DNA of 64,000 nucleotides from SIG714 sp964638675. Its GTDB lineage: Bacteria > Bacillota > Clostridia > Oscillospirales > CAG-272. Positions 61,781-64,000 of this stretch are shown piece by piece. The stretch's first letter is position 1; each line of letters starts with the position of its first letter. The notes under the pieces are model-generated. The model searched no databases, was not told the origin of the DNA, and saw only the letters and a list, made by a program, of their open reading frames with translations. The translations under genes and the position numbers were made by a program. The DNA is taken from positions 61,894 to 125,893 of the forward strand of contig CAZXAU010000007.1 in assembly GCA_964638675.1 (NCBI GenBank). The letters run 5' to 3'.

Positions 61781-63112
61781 ATGTTTCAAAGCTTATCCGA
61801 AAAGCTCGAAGCGGCATTCAAAAAATTCCGCAGTAAGGGTAAACTGACCGAGAGCGACGTCCGTGAGGGAATGCGTGAGATTAAGCTTGCATTGCTCGAA
61901 GCGGATGTAAACTTCAAAGTCGTAAAAGAATTCACAAAGACTGTCACCGAGCGTGCGATTGGATCACAGGTGCTTGAAAGTCTGCTCCCCGCTCAACAGG
62001 TCGTAAAGATAGTGAACGAAGAGCTCACCGCACTGATGGGCGGAAATGTCGCAAAGCTCAATATCGCATCAAAGCCCCCGACAGTCATTATGATGGTAGG
62101 TCTTCAGGGTGCAGGTAAAACAACACACTGCGGAAAGCTTGCAGGAATGTATAAAAAGCAGGGCAAACGTCCTTTATTGGTTGCCTGCGACGTATACCGT
62201 CCGGCGGCGATAAAACAGCTTGAAGTCGTCGGTTCAAGCCTCGGAGTTCCGGTCTTCACGATGGGTGACAAAGTTGATCCGGTCAAAATTGCGAAAACCG
62301 GCATTGAGTCTGCAAAAAAAGACGGAAACGATATGGTCTTTATAGACACTGCAGGACGCCTTCAGATAGATGAAACGATGATGGATGAGCTTGTCAGGAT
62401 CAAGGAAGCTGTTAACCCAGATGAGATCCTACTCGTTGTTGACTCGATGACAGGTCAGGTTGCTGTCGATGTAGCACAGACCTTCAACGAAATGCTTGAT
62501 ATCACCGGCGTTGTCATGACGAAGCTTGACGGAGATACAAGAGGCGGTGCCGCACTTTCAATCAAGTATGTCACCGGAAAGCCGATCAAATTTGTCGGCA
62601 TGGGCGAAAAGCTTGACACTATCGAGCCATTCTATCCCGACCGCATGGCATCGAGAATACTCGGAATGGGCGACGTGCTGACTCTCATTGAAAAGGCACA
62701 GAACGCATTTGACGAAAAACAGGCAGCCGAGCTTGAAAAGAAAATGCGTGAGGAACGCTTTACGCTTGACGACTATCTCGAACAGTTTGAGCAGGTAAAA
62801 AAGATGGGAAGCCTTGATCAGCTTGTCGGAATGATCCCGGGTGTCAAACCCGGTCAGCTTGGAGATGTAAAAATAGACGAGCGTGAGATCGAGCGGACGA
62901 AGGCGATCATCCTTTCCATGACAAAAAAAGAGCGAACCAAGCCGGAGATCATCAATGCATCACGTAAGAAAAGAATAGCAACAGGTTCTGGAACGAGCGT
63001 TGAGGCTGTCAACAAGCTTTTGAGACAGTTTGAACAAACAAACAAAATGATGAAGCAGTTCATGAAGGGCGGCTTCGGCAAAAAAGGAAAAAAAGGAAAG
63101 TTCCCTTTTTGA
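61781..63112 (+). CDS. ffh: Signal recognition particle protein Ffh
   Basis: A 443-residue SRP54 GTPase that binds signal peptides and targets ribosomes to the membrane. The P-loop is GLQGAGKTT (about 107-115), with DTAGRLQID, TKLDGDTRGG and GMGEKLDTIEPF. The Met-rich M domain (about 295-440) ends in a Lys/Gly tail. It follows ylxM; rpsP begins 77 bases later. Confidence 0.97.
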   Translation: MFQSLSEKLEAAFKKFRSKGKLTESDVREGMREIKLALLEADVNFKVVKEFTKTVTERAIGSQVLESLLPAQQVVKIVNEELTALMGGNVAKLNIASKPPTVIMMVGLQGAGKTTHCGKLAGMYKKQGKRPLLVACDVYRPAAIKQLEVVGSSLGVPVFTMGDKVDPVKIAKTGIESAKKDGNDMVFIDTAGRLQIDETMMDELVRIKEAVNPDEILLVVDSMTGQVAVDVAQTFNEMLDITGVVMTKLDGDTRGGAALSIKYVTGKPIKFVGMGEKLDTIEPFYPDRMASRILGMGDVLTLIEKAQNAFDEKQAAELEKKMREERFTLDDYLEQFEQVKKMGSLDQLVGMIPGVKPGQLGDVKIDEREIERTKAIILSMTKKERTKPEIINASRKKRIATGSGTSVEAVNKLLRQFEQTNKMMKQFMKGGFGKKGKKGKFPF

Positions 63113-63189
63113 TCCGATCGGGCTAAAAGCAAAATAAAAGAAGTATAAGAAAAAAATATAATTATATATAAATTTTGGAGGAAATTAAA

Positions 63190-63432
63190 ATGGTCAAAAT
63201 CAGACTCAGAAGAATGGGTGCTAAGAAAGCTCCTTTTTACCGTGTAGTTGTTGCAGATTCACGCTCACCCCGTGACGGAAAATTCATCGAGGAGATCGGA
63301 TATTACGATCCCATGAAGAATCCTGCTGACATCAAAATAGATGCAGAAAAAGCAACACAGTGGCTCAAAAACGGTGCACAGCCGACAGAAACCGTCAAAG
63401 CACTTCTCAAAAAAAGCGAAATCATTAAGTGA
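63190..63432 (+). CDS. rpsP: Ribosomal protein S16
   Basis: An 80-residue 30S subunit protein starting MVKIRLRRMGAKKAPFYRVV. GGAGG lies before the ATG at 63190; the upstream in-frame TTG at 63175 belongs to the ribosome site. khpA follows after 20 bases. Confidence 0.97.
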   Translation: MVKIRLRRMGAKKAPFYRVVVADSRSPRDGKFIEEIGYYDPMKNPADIKIDAEKATQWLKNGAQPTETVKALLKKSEIIK

Positions 63433-63452
63433 TTCGCATAGGGTAAGTCAAA

Positions 63453-63692
63453 ATGGCAGAGCTTAAATCGATCCTTGCAGATATAGCCAAGGGTATCGTT
63501 GACGATCCCGATGCAGTAGTCGTAACACAGGAAGTTGACGAGGACGGGGACATTGCACTCATCCTTACCGTTGCACCTGATGATATGGCAAAAGTAATAG
63601 GACGACACGGAAAAATCGCAAGAGCTATAAGACTTGTTATGAAGTCGGTAGCGTCTCGCAGTGATAGCAGAGTTTCGGTCGAAATAAGATGA
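63453..63692 (+). CDS. khpA: KH-domain RNA-binding protein KhpA
   Basis: A 79-residue KH-domain protein with the GxxG loop IGRHGKIARAIRLVMKS. It acts with KhpB in RNA binding and cell-shape control in Gram-positive bacteria. In most Clostridia rimM, trmD and rplS follow rpsP-khpA. Here no gene is seen in the remaining 250 bases before a tRNA. Confidence 0.94.
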   Translation: MAELKSILADIAKGIVDDPDAVVVTQEVDEDGDIALILTVAPDDMAKVIGRHGKIARAIRLVMKSVASRSDSRVSVEIR

Positions 63693-63850
63693 CCGAAAAC
63701 GGCCGCCGCAAGGTCTGAAGATCATATTGCCGAACGGCGGTCTGGCTTTCCGTGTTTTAAACACGATCCGCCAAATCGAATGCAAAATAAGGTCGTTTTT
63801 GCCTCCATAAAAAAAATTGAAATTTTTTTGATTTTTTTTTCAAAAACCTA

Positions 63851-63879
63851 TTGACAAATCGAAAATCTTGTGATATACT
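63851..63879 (+). promoter_or_regulatory. Sigma A promoter of tRNA-Val
   Basis: TTGACA (63851-63856), 17 bases, TATACT (63874-63879), about 60 bases before the tRNA. Confidence 0.83.
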
Positions 63880-63938
63880 ACGTAAGCCGATTGAGGAACA
63901 GGAATTGAACAAAGATTTCCGAACATACGGTAAAACTC

Positions 63939-64000
63939 GGGAGCATAGCTCAGTTGGTTAGAGCACCTGCCTTACAAGCAGGGGGTCATAGGTTCGAGTC
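63939..64000 (+). tRNA. tRNA-Val (anticodon TAC), cut by the window edge
   Basis: The acceptor arm gggagca is followed by ta, the D-arm gctcagttggttagagc, and the anticodon stem-loop with cttacaa, so the anticodon is TAC (Val). The T-arm begins with ggttcgagtc and the 3' end lies outside the window. Confidence 0.93.

Overview
The window is a stretch of a low-to-mid GC chromosome from an anaerobic, Gram-positive, probably spore-forming member of the Clostridia. The evidence is a complete spoIIA operon (spoIIAA-spoIIAB-sigF), zinc-type ribosomal proteins L28 and L32, a class B sortase with a PxTG-type surface protein, many lipoproteins, and the gene order ylxM-ffh-rpsP-khpA. The surface lipoproteins, BspA-type leucine-rich repeats and the secreted protein with a repeat-type module suggest a gut Oscillospirales-like lineage, but I cannot fix the genus. 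No rRNA, CRISPR array or prophage is visible. One tRNA-Val gene is cut by the right edge and thrS by the left edge.

Layout. 1-7 kb: thrS end, a P-type-ATPase-like membrane protein without catalytic motifs, a PHP phosphoesterase, the spoIIA operon, upp and an LRR lipoprotein. 7-10.3 kb: a membrane-bound nucleotide-sugar dehydratase and gap. 10.5-17.5 kb: a lipoprotein, a 36-residue peptide gene, a large secreted protein whose signal peptide is frameshifted, and a methionine ABC importer (metQ-metN-metI). 18-22 kb: an AEC transporter, a sortase substrate, DUF3006, a ComEC-like hydrolase and rpmB. 22-29.6 kb: a long leftward housekeeping run (two DHH phosphoesterases, surE, yceD-rpmF, a DUF512 protein, der, plsY). 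29.8-33.6 kb: a heterodimeric ABC exporter. 33.6-33.9 kb: a transposase remnant. 34-45.3 kb: an RDD protein and carbohydrate-type ABC importer linked to two secreted nucleases and a related lipoprotein. 45.5-50.2 kb: sortase B with a YhaO/YhaN pair. 50.5-57 kb: pssA and a serine/cysteine biosynthesis run (epsC, psuG, serC, serA) with a SGNH esterase. 57.4-64 kb: nadK, a phosphatase lipoprotein operon, ylxM-ffh, rpsP-khpA and tRNA-Val.

Most unusual points. (1) The metQNI leader has a consensus promoter, a 33-codon ORF with nine Met and three Cys, a candidate antiterminator and an intrinsic terminator, so it looks like ribosome-mediated attenuation by methionine. (2) The MetQ encoded there is circularly permuted relative to the usual family order. 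(3) A 110-140 bp palindromic element occurs four times, always in the same orientation directly before a start codon, with compensatory changes in its first hairpin. (4) Secreted nucleases, an ABC importer and lipoproteins sharing a new-looking domain form a possible nucleic-acid scavenging locus. (5) The epsC leader can form competing RNA helices and a helix that covers its ribosome binding site.
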